Notes under the pieces: model-generated
Database searches by the model: none
Seen by the model: only the letters and a program-made list of their open reading frames with translations
Told to the model about the DNA's origin: nothing
Position numbers and translations under genes: made by a program
Shown here: one piece after another, positions 27,815-34,588 of the stretch
Numbering within the stretch: the stretch's first letter is position 1
Layout: the number at the start of each line of letters is the position of its first letter
Assembly: GCF_001989995.2 (NCBI RefSeq)
Contig: NZ_JAHGUP010000008.1
Coordinates: forward strand, 51,664-115,663
Source: Vibrio anguillarum
Lineage (GTDB): Bacteria; Pseudomonadota; Gammaproteobacteria; Enterobacterales; Vibrionaceae
DNA length: 64,000 bases
Direction: 5' to 3'

Positions 27815-28486
27815 ATGACCAACATTTTTATCATTGTTGCACTGCTGGTGCTGTTTTTTGTCTTTATCCAAAAGTACGTGATCAAACACGACGATACCAA
27901 AGACTACGCTTATAAGAAGAAAGGGGCGTTACTCAATATGTCGGAAGGCGCCTTTCATAACGCGCTGAAATCTGCAGTAGGGGAACACGGTGTGGTGTTG
28001 GCTAAAGTTTCAATGGCCAACGTGGTTACCCCAGCGGCGAACTTGAATAAAAAGCAGTGGTTTATCGCCAATAACCGAATCGCCAAAAACTATTTTGATT
28101 TTGTGGTGTGTGATGCAAGAACCTTAGAGCCGCGAGTCATCATCGAATTGGATAACGGAAAAGAACTGCATAAAGGCAAGGTAGAGCGTGAAAAACTGCT
28201 GATGCATGTATGTAAGTCTGCCAACATTCCATTGATTGGTGCAAACATCAAACACAGCTATCAAGTGAGCAAACTTAGAAGGTTACTGGCTGCACATATC
28301 GATTTGATTGAAACCGATAAAGAAGTGCGTTTTTGCAAAAAATGCGGTAGCCCAATGGTGATAAAAATTGCCAGTCAAGGCGACTTCAAAGGCCGACGAT
28401 TCTTCACTTGTAGCCGTCAACCGCAGTGTACCTATACCGAAAATTATAATGTGGTGTATGAATTAGGAGAGGATCAAGAACTCTAA
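27815..28486 (+). CDS. membrane-anchored DUF2726 protein with C-terminal zinc ribbon
   Basis: 223 residues. One N-terminal transmembrane helix (about 3-22) is followed by a DUF2726 nuclease-like domain (YFDFVVCDARTLEPRVIIELDNG; the D...ExD/K-like residues recall restriction-endonuclease folds). The end is a topoisomerase-type four-cysteine zinc ribbon (CKKCGSP ... CSRQPQC, about 176-205). Function is unknown; nucleic-acid binding at the membrane is inference. It overlaps the convergent diguanylate cyclase gene by 4 bases. Confidence 0.8.
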   Translation: MTNIFIIVALLVLFFVFIQKYVIKHDDTKDYAYKKKGALLNMSEGAFHNALKSAVGEHGVVLAKVSMANVVTPAANLNKKQWFIANNRIAKNYFDFVVCDARTLEPRVIIELDNGKELHKGKVEREKLLMHVCKSANIPLIGANIKHSYQVSKLRRLLAAHIDLIETDKEVRFCKKCGSPMVIKIASQGDFKGRRFFTCSRQPQCTYTENYNVVYELGEDQEL

Positions 28487-29535
28487 GAAGCCCAAAGTGT
28501 CGCATCATTTTTGCTGTCATTGATTTGGCAAATGCGAACTTGATTACGTCCATTCTTCTTTGCATTATAAAGCTCTACATCAGCTAATTTCAGTAGCATA
28601 TCCAACTTGTCACCTTCACGGTATTCACAAATACCGACACTTAAGGTCAGTTGGATTCGCTTCGAGCCATAAGCGTACAAATGTTGATTAATCGCTTCGC
28701 GTAATTTTTCTCCCACATGTTCGGCTTGCGCGATACTGTTATTAAACAAAGTCACACAAAACTCCTCCCCGCCGATACGGTAGAGGTTATCGTCGCCCAC
28801 AATTTGAGACATTACCTGCGCCGTATCGATCAGCACCTTATCACCGGCATCATGCCCATGGGTGTCATTGACTTGCTTAAAATAATCAAGGTCAATCACC
28901 AGAAGACATAAAGTGGTATCTACCTTATTTTGCACAAAGTGAGCGAAGGCATGAGTGAGTGCTAAACGATTGTGAGAGCCCGTCAACGCATCACGAGAAG
29001 CAAGATAGCGTAGTGAGTTTTCGGTTTTTTTACGGCTAGATTCAAAAATATGAGCCACTGTCCAAATTCCGCAGTAGCAAAGAAGCAGATTGATCATCAA
29101 CGGGATTGGATCATAAGCTTCATTCCATAAGGCTTGATAATAAATGTTGAACAGTTGCGGAATGAGTGCGATGCCCGTAGCGAGGCGGCCATGCTTAACC
29201 CCTAGCAATAGGTAAAAAAGTACTGGAAAAAAGGTGGTCCATAAAAATAGACCATTACTTAAAGGCTGGATAAAAGTCCCTGCGCTGATAATAAAGATTA
29301 GAAAATAAACGTAGACACGAATATGAGTAGCTGAATGTGTTTGTTGCTTTGCAATCAAGTAAACGTAATAGGAGTAACACATGAAGACAAATTCTAATGC
29401 TGCTAGCCCGTAGCTGTAAGTGTAAAAAACGTTAAATAGGACGAAGAAAAATGCAATAGCGGTCAGCAGTAAGCTTAACCCACAAAGTACAGAGGCTCTC
29501 AAATGATGGGAATGATTGAATAATCGCACATCCAT
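28483..29535 (-). CDS. membrane diguanylate cyclase (GGDEF)
   Basis: 350 residues. Five to six hydrophobic helices in the first 165 residues (a MASE-like membrane sensor) are followed by a GGDEF domain with active site GGEEF at 255-259, making cyclic di-GMP from two GTP. The inhibitory RxxD site expected at about 245 has isoleucine in place of arginine, so product inhibition through that site is unlikely. There is no EAL domain. It is monocistronic and controls motility or biofilm choice in general. Confidence 0.88.
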   Translation of the reverse strand: MDVRLFNHSHHLRASVLCGLSLLLTAIAFFFVLFNVFYTYSYGLAALEFVFMCYSYYVYLIAKQQTHSATHIRVYVYFLIFIISAGTFIQPLSNGLFLWTTFFPVLFYLLLGVKHGRLATGIALIPQLFNIYYQALWNEAYDPIPLMINLLLCYCGIWTVAHIFESSRKKTENSLRYLASRDALTGSHNRLALTHAFAHFVQNKVDTTLCLLVIDLDYFKQVNDTHGHDAGDKVLIDTAQVMSQIVGDDNLYRIGGEEFCVTLFNNSIAQAEHVGEKLREAINQHLYAYGSKRIQLTLSVGICEYREGDKLDMLLKLADVELYNAKKNGRNQVRICQINDSKNDATLWAS

Positions 29536-29807
29536 GTTACGTCACCGTATTGCATATCGAAGATATTGATAAAGCTTATAGTACGAGATAATTGGTCCGA
29601 ATCAATGGATAATCTCACATAACTTATATAATGAAATAAATTGGACAGCTTACACCTATTGTTAATCCGGTTATTGTACTTAAACCCAGAGTTGTGAATA
29701 AAAAACAGACAAGCTGGTGATAGATAAGCCAACTGGCTCAAAAACAAAGAAAATAGACTTGCACACAGCAAAAACAGCCGTTAATATCCACTCCGTTCTG
29801 AAGATAT

Positions 29808-29884
29808 GCGTCCGTAGCTCAGTTGGTTAGAGCACCACCTTGACATGGTGGGGGTCGGTGATTCGAGTTCACTCGGACGCACCA
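29808..29884 (+). tRNA. tRNA-Val (anticodon GAC)
   Basis: Complete cloverleaf: acceptor GCGTCCG/CGGACGC, D arm with AGTTGGTT, anticodon stem CCACC/GGTGG with loop TTGACAT (GAC), T arm TTCGAGT, encoded CCA end. It reads valine codons GTC and GTT. The T stem has one G-U pair. Confidence 0.97.
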
Positions 29885-29910
29885 TCAAAATTGAATATAT
29901 ATGTAAATTT

Positions 29911-29987
29911 GGGTCCGTAGCTCAGTTGGTTAGAGTATCGCCTTGACATGGCGGGGGTCGGCGATTCGAGTTCGCCCGGACCCACCA
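29911..29987 (+). tRNA. tRNA-Val (anticodon GAC), second copy
   Basis: Complete cloverleaf 26 bases after the first: acceptor GGGTCCG/CGGACCC, anticodon stem CGCC/GGCG with the same loop TTGACAT (GAC), T arm TTCGAGT, encoded CCA. It differs from the first copy in the acceptor, anticodon and T stems, mostly by compensated changes, so both should fold and function. Confidence 0.97.
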
Positions 29988-29998
29988 AATTTCTCAAT

Positions 29999-30024
29999 AA
30001 AACCCGCATATTAGCGGGTTTTAT
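29999..30024 (+). terminator. terminator of the tRNA-Val operon
   Basis: AACCCGC (30001-30007) and GCGGGTT (30014-30020) with a 6-base loop and a T-rich tail, 13 bases after the second tRNA. Confidence 0.85.
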
Positions 30025-30415
30025 TGTTTCTGAAGCCTGTAAAGTATACTTGTACACTCTCTGTTATTTCTCTTCTTTTACTCAAATATTTATTCTGTTT
30101 TATTCACGTAAATTTTATTGACTATTGTCGCCATGGGCACCTGTGGGCACCATTGTGCCTATTCGGTGCCCTCGCCGTTTTTTCCTCGCTGGAAATGTGG
30201 TTTGATTTAGTAAGATCTGGATTTTGTTTGACCGAACAATTTTTAGCTTAAGTACCTAAACTGACATAGTATATAGGATGGCGTTTTGAGGAGATATGTG
30301 CACAGGTTGAATTTACGGCGTGATTTCACTTTGCTTGTATTTTTACCAAAAATTATTTTTGAGCTATAGTCCCCAGGCCACCCCTAAAGAAGATGCCACG
30401 AATATCAATCAGCAT
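30025..30415. other. left end of a decayed integrative element
   Basis: 390 bases with no gene. They contain the GGGCACC repeat cluster (30135-30171), and then AT-rich sequence leads into the Xre regulator. No copy of the tRNA-Val 3' end is seen further right in the window, so the expected right attachment site was not found. Confidence 0.4.
30135..30171. repeat. GGGCACC direct and inverted repeats near the integrase
   Basis: GGGCACC at 30135-30141 and 30145-30151, and its reverse complement GGTGCCC at 30165-30171. Short repeated sites beside an integrase gene and a tRNA resemble integrase arm-binding or excisionase sites. This is inference from position and form. Confidence 0.45.
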
Positions 30416-30634
30416 TTAATCTTCGTAAGTCACTAATTCTTCGATACGGCAACCAAAATACCGACATAGAGAATCAAGAGTTTTGGTTGTCGTTATATAC
30501 CCTTCATCACGAATCATTTTGGCCATCGTAGATCTTTGAATGCCGATCTCATTGGCTATCTCAGCTCCAGAAACTTTTCGCCCTTCTTGCAGAGATTTTT
30601 TTTCTATTAATTGTTTTAGGTTATAACGAATCAA
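30416..30634 (-). CDS. Xre/Cro-family regulator
   Basis: 72 residues, a single helix-turn-helix (GAEIANEIGIQRSTMAKMI) with the shape of small Cro-like phage or conjugative-element regulators. It is divergent from the excisionase/integrase operon, so it probably controls it. The 100 bases between the two include short repeats of TGTCCTGAT/TGTCTTGAT type (near 30663 and 30704) that may be its operators. Confidence 0.75.
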   Translation of the reverse strand: MIRYNLKQLIEKKSLQEGRKVSGAEIANEIGIQRSTMAKMIRDEGYITTTKTLDSLCRYFGCRIEELVTYED

Positions 30635-30734
30635 TGTGATATTCCAAAATGATTTATTTTAGTGTCTTGATGGGACACCTTGATTCATCTATATTGACTA
30701 TGTGTCCTGATAAAACACAAAAATGGAGGTCAAT

Positions 30735-30971
30735 ATGGACCAAACACTACTCACAGTAAAAGAACTCGCAGCTCGGATTAAATTTAGCGGCAACTACATC
30801 AATTCAAGGCTGCGAGACTCAGTATTCATCGAAGGTAAACATTACATTCGACCTTTCAATGGTAGAAAAATTCTTTACATATGGGAAGAGGTTGAAGCGG
30901 AATTATATCAAAGTGCGACACGAAATGCCGTTTATATTCCAATGGCAGCGGGGAGGGTATGTTATGGCTAG
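30735..30971 (+). CDS. excisionase-like DNA-binding protein
   Basis: 78 residues, starting MDQTLLTVKELAARIKFS: a winged helix-turn-helix of the phage excisionase/DUF1233 type (SGNYINSRLRDSVFIEGKHYIRPFNGRKILY). ATG at 30735 has GGAGG 8 bases upstream. The 3' end overlaps the integrase start by 8 bases, the usual xis-int coupling. It should favour excision by the adjacent integrase. Confidence 0.7.
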   Translation: MDQTLLTVKELAARIKFSGNYINSRLRDSVFIEGKHYIRPFNGRKILYIWEEVEAELYQSATRNAVYIPMAAGRVCYG

Positions 30972-32175
30972 TATTAGGGCTCGTGGTGATAAGCTATTTA
31001 TGGATTTCCGTCATCATAATATTCGCTGTCGTGAGCAGACACTTTTGGCTGATAACCCTAACAATCGCCGAAAATTAACTAAACTTCTAAACCAGATCGA
31101 TGCAGATATCCGTTTAGGCTGTTTTGTTTACAGTGAATACTTTCCAGAGTCAAAAAATGCATCAAAGTTTGTTAAACAAGATATCCAAGCTCGGCGGAAG
31201 AAGGAAGAGTTGCTCGGTGCTTATAAAACGGCTTCGCAGGGGCTGCAGGGAATTACCAGCATTCCATTCGAAGATTTTGCCCATGAATGGTTCGGAGAAA
31301 ATGAGGTCCGTTGGAAAACGAGTTATGTAAATAGCATGAAAGTGTATCTGTTTGGTTATCTAGTGCCAGAGTTTGGTGATGTGGATGTCGATCAAATTCA
31401 GCGGCCAGACATCCTCAAGTACCGCGCAAAGTTAATGCAGACTAAACCGGATGGAACCAAGCTGTCTACTGACTTTGTCAATCATGTAATGACACCTCTT
31501 AGGATGATTCTACGTGAAGCTGCAGATCGTTATGGGTTTCGTTCCCAGTTTGAAAACATCAAACCATTGCGAGTAGAAAAGCGCGACGTGAATCCGTTTA
31601 CTTTGGAAGAAGTGATGGATTTCTTAAATGCGGTGAAAGTTGACTATCGCAATTACTTTCTGGTGCGCTTTTTTACCGGCATGCGCACTTCTGAAATCGA
31701 TGGTCTGAAATGGCGATATGTGGATTTTCGTCTTGGGGTTATTAGTGTTCGTGAAACCTATGTCCAGGGGAAGATGGATACCACCAAAACTCTGGGCTCC
31801 GCTCGTGATATTCATATGTCGAGTATAGTGTTAGAAGCGCTCAAAAGTCAGAAAGAAGTCACTGGGGCAGGAGAGTTCGTTTTTTGTAACGCCGAAGGTA
31901 ATCCATTAGATAAAGGTAACATTCGAGATCGGGTCTGGAAGCCAACTTTAAAGAAAATGGGTTTACCTTATCGTCGTCCCTACGAAACTCGACATACTGC
32001 CGCGACACTCTGGTTAGCAGCAGGGGAAGCGTCAGAATGGATAGCTCGTCAGATGGGGCATTCCAACACAAAAATGTTGTTCGAAATCTACAGTCGTTAC
32101 GTTCCTAACCTGACTCGTCAGGATGGTTCAGCATTTGAACGCTTACTGACGCAGTTGAAGGAGAGAAATCAATGA
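30964..32175 (+). CDS. tyrosine-type site-specific integrase
   Basis: 403 residues. An N-terminal arm-binding domain (MASIRARGDKLFMDFRHHN, DUF3596-like) is followed by a core-binding SAM-like domain and the catalytic domain. Catalytic residues are visible: R in GMRTSEIDGLKW, the YETRHTAATLW box (tyrosine replaces the first histidine, as in several phage integrases), GHS and Tyr in IYSRY. ATG at 30964 follows GGGAGGG; the frame extends 35 codons upstream inside xis. It appears intact. It lies about 1 kb from tRNA-Val, a usual target for such enzymes. Confidence 0.88.
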   Translation: MASIRARGDKLFMDFRHHNIRCREQTLLADNPNNRRKLTKLLNQIDADIRLGCFVYSEYFPESKNASKFVKQDIQARRKKEELLGAYKTASQGLQGITSIPFEDFAHEWFGENEVRWKTSYVNSMKVYLFGYLVPEFGDVDVDQIQRPDILKYRAKLMQTKPDGTKLSTDFVNHVMTPLRMILREAADRYGFRSQFENIKPLRVEKRDVNPFTLEEVMDFLNAVKVDYRNYFLVRFFTGMRTSEIDGLKWRYVDFRLGVISVRETYVQGKMDTTKTLGSARDIHMSSIVLEALKSQKEVTGAGEFVFCNAEGNPLDKGNIRDRVWKPTLKKMGLPYRRPYETRHTAATLWLAAGEASEWIARQMGHSNTKMLFEIYSRYVPNLTRQDGSAFERLLTQLKERNQ

Positions 32176-32510
32176 AATACAACACCATGACCGTTCATTG
32201 CACCAGTTTATGTCTGGATGTATTAAATCAGGGTCATTTCTTTCGCTACACCACGCCCGATATTCTGGCGTTTAAGTCAGAAGTGAAAATACAAATCCGT
32301 GTACGACTAGAGCCGGTATCCAGTGCCATACAGGATGAAGAGGGAATGATTGAAGCGTTGGCGTCTGGGGTGATGAATGTGTTACTACATTATCATTTTA
32401 CAGCCGGGCGTGTGTCACCGGATTTAATCATGGATTTGATACAACATCGGCTCGATAATTTTTTCAAAGAGTGGAAAGGCCGACGTGATACTCAGGGTAT
32501 GTTTGGGTAG
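32172..32510 (+). CDS. mobile-element hypothetical protein
   Basis: 112 residues, overlapping the integrase stop by 4 bases (ATGA), so part of the same operon. It has no motif I know. Part of the sequence (EGMIEALASGVMNVLLHYHF) is helical and hydrophobic. Similar small genes follow integrases in phage-like elements. Confidence 0.55.
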   Translation: MKYNTMTVHCTSLCLDVLNQGHFFRYTTPDILAFKSEVKIQIRVRLEPVSSAIQDEEGMIEALASGVMNVLLHYHFTAGRVSPDLIMDLIQHRLDNFFKEWKGRRDTQGMFG

Positions 32511-32518
32511 GTGAGCAT

Positions 32519-32969
32519 ATGTTGGACTACTTAGACCGTCCCATAGCTTTTCATCGTACGTTTGTTCAGTTGGGCATCGGTATTACCGGTGCTTTACTGT
32601 TCAGTCAGGCGTTGTACTGGTCAAAACGCACCAAAGATGCTGATCGGTGGTTTGATTAAATCGATTAAAGAGTGGGGCGAAAAAATGGGAATGACCCGCC
32701 GAGAGATAGATACGGCTTGTTCCAAGTTGAGAAGACTGGGTATTCTGATGGAGAAAAAAACAGGGGTGTCGTACCGGATTTACTACTGGATTGATGAGCC
32801 AAACTTGATTGGTTGTTTGGGCCAAACCCGTATGGCGGATTGCGCCAATTCAGAGGTTACTTGTCCGCCTAGCTGGAATGGCGAAATCCGTCAACCTATT
32901 ACAGAGAAGACACAGGGATCACTAAAGACGACCACAGAGACTACTTCACGACGGAGTTTTTCAAGCTAG
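32519..32969 (+). pseudogene. frameshifted phage-type winged-helix (replication-like) protein
   Basis: The first 46 codons (MLDYLDRPIAFHRTF ... DADRWFD) match the start of a family seen in phages and genomic islands, then hit TAA at 32657. The remainder (KSIKEWGEKMGMTRREIDTACSKLRRLGILM) continues the same domain in the +1 frame from about 32657. Where the family normally has WFYK, the sequence has WF-GAT-T-AAA, so one inserted base explains the break. The winged-helix protein is therefore inactive unless frameshifting occurs. Confidence 0.75.
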
Positions 32970-33029
32970 TTGTCGCCTCAAGTTAAATTTTATGCCGCCC
33001 GCATTTCTTCTTTTTTCTCTGGGATGATC

Positions 33030-33315
33030 TGGTGTGTTACTGCTCGTATATGAAAGCAAGACAAATATTGTCTACATAGATACCTTCCTACGTTGGAATG
33101 TGAAGAAAGTATTCACGTTTCAGGGGTATGACTTTAGGGTGCGAACGTTGAAAAATTTCAAGGGTGAACTGGTTCGAAAATGTGCACCAGGAGCTTCAAA
33201 GAAAGCGATGAAGAAAATCACTAAGACGGCTCAATCGTGGAGGGTCCATCGTTCGACAAGGGTCTCAATCAAGGAGTTGGCAGAACGGTATAATGCGACC
33301 CTCAGTGGCGGGTGA
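33030..33315 (+). pseudogene. C-terminal fragment of a group II intron maturase
   Basis: About 90 residues (ESKTNIVYIDTF..., FQGYDFRVR..., AQSWRVHRSTRVSIKELAERYN) align with the last part of the reverse transcriptase and the X/maturase domain (GIIM) of group II intron-encoded proteins. The catalytic YADD region is absent. A stop replaces the codon after LSGG, where the family usually continues with a tryptophan. It abuts an IS fragment on the right. Confidence 0.7.
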
Positions 33316-33622
33316 AGTCGGATTAATTTCATTCGTAAACGTGTAGTCCCTATATTACGTTCTCCACGTCTCTCAAGTATCAATTCTCTTAGCTCGGCAC
33401 CTAGAGAAGAATGAGGACGCTTGCTCCGATTTTCCAGACCAGTGATTCTGCACTGCACATATCCTGATGCCACGGTAGTAATGTCTGTCTGGAAATACCA
33501 AAGCGGTAGCAGACAAGGTTTACATCACAACATTCCTCATACAAATTTACCCATGGTAATCTTTGTTGGATTTCTCTTTTCATCGAAATCCATTGTAGTT
33601 GAAAGAATGTCTATGAATCACA
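33312..33622 (-). mobile_element. truncated, frameshifted insertion sequence (IS481-like)
   Basis: Read leftward, it begins near the sequence TGTGTGATTCATAGAC (about 33609-33624), which looks like a terminal repeat. It starts with MKREIQQRLPWVNLY and a helix-turn-helix (CYRFGISRQTLLPW), then changes frame to GLENRSKRPHSS..., ending at RMKLIRLH where the maturase fragment begins. The catalytic DDE domain is missing. IS481 or a close IS3-superfamily relative is my best guess. Confidence 0.65.
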
Positions 33623-33718
33623 CACTTCATTAAACTTTACATTTTTCAACCTTGTTTTAATTGATGTTGAGTGTAAATGGTGCGGTTCATCCACCTATTT
33701 AACTAGAGTGAAATGTAA

Positions 33719-34015
33719 TTACCCTCCAATCAAGACAGTTGGCATCCCCATCACGATAGTCCCACCGTGGGCAGTTAGGTCGCCCATGCGCGCTGAGGGT
33801 TTATTGTTAATCAGCACGGTTGCACTTCCTTTAACTATGCTATCTGGAGGGCCGACACAAACACATATCTGTCCTAGAGTGGCAGCTGGTAGGTTGCCGA
33901 TTAATACTGTTGTTGGCAGAGGGAGTAATGGCCCGCCTACGTGAGGGATTGGCACCACTGCTGGTGTTTGCATCGGGCACATGTGCATGTCTGTTGCTCT
34001 GGCTGCTGGAAGCAT
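33719..34015 (-). CDS. PAAR-domain T6SS spike-tip protein
   Basis: 98 residues, essentially one PAAR domain: repeated Pro-Ala/glycine-rich turns (LPAARATDMHMCPM, PHVGGPLLP, TVLIGNLPAATLGQ, INNKPSARMGDLTAHGG) ending in VLIGG. It forms the sharp tip on the VgrG trimer. There is no N- or C-terminal effector extension. AGGGAAAG precedes the ATG. It is last in the operon vgrG–DUF6931-like–PAAR. Confidence 0.92.
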   Translation of the reverse strand: MLPAARATDMHMCPMQTPAVVPIPHVGGPLLPLPTTVLIGNLPAATLGQICVCVGPPDSIVKGSATVLINNKPSARMGDLTAHGGTIVMGMPTVLIGG

Positions 34016-34024
34016 GTTCTTTCC

Positions 34025-34588
34025 CTATTGTTGACCGTTTCCACCGGAGGCGATGTTTAGACCCATTTCTACAAACTGTTGATAGCGCTCTTTTGCTTCT
34101 TCACCGTCAGGTAAGACTGCTGAAAGGTTAATGCATCCTGCGACTGCTTGTGCGTACAAGTATGGGGGAGGGGGAACGGTAGGATCTTCTGGTTTAATCA
34201 TACTGCCGCCACTCCAAAAGGCCGCTTGAGCTGCCCAGCCAGCACCGGTTTCTAATCCCGCTTTTTCTGCCATTTGTTCAGCAAAACGGCGGCTTGTTTC
34301 ATCAGGTGTATAAACCCAAGCTTTTGCTGCGCGAATGGCATTGGCTTCGTCTTCTTTCCAGTGATGCAGAGAAGCGGCGCAGGTTACGCTCCACCAAATG
34401 GATTCACGAACTGGGAGAGCATGCGCAAGAAAAGTCACAGCATCGGCAAACAGCTCTTGCTCCATCGCCACAGAAATCAAATCGATAGGTGTAGTATTTT
34501 CGCCTGCTAACTCTGCGAATGCGGCATTCGGCTCGTAGACACTTAAGATGTCTTGCGCGGATTGGTGGGGAACCTTTATCAACATCAT
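34025..34588 (-). CDS. T6SS-associated protein, possibly DUF6931
   Basis: About 187 residues, starting at an ATG that overlaps the vgrG stop (TGATG). Soluble and helical, with FLAHALPVRESIWWSVTCAAS and ETSRRFAEQMAEKAG. From memory this resembles the DUF6931 family found between VgrG and PAAR genes in vibrios. Its place suggests a chaperone or adaptor that loads PAAR or cargo onto VgrG (inference). Confidence 0.6.
   Translation of the reverse strand: MMLIKVPHQSAQDILSVYEPNAAFAELAGENTTPIDLISVAMEQELFADAVTFLAHALPVRESIWWSVTCAASLHHWKEDEANAIRAAKAWVYTPDETSRRFAEQMAEKAGLETGAGWAAQAAFWSGGSMIKPEDPTVPPPPYLYAQAVAGCINLSAVLPDGEEAKERYQQFVEMGLNIASGGNGQQ

Noticed and set aside
33034..33315. Retron or abortive-infection reverse transcriptase
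   Set aside because: The fragment matches the maturase part of group II intron proteins and lacks the polymerase motifs needed for a retron.
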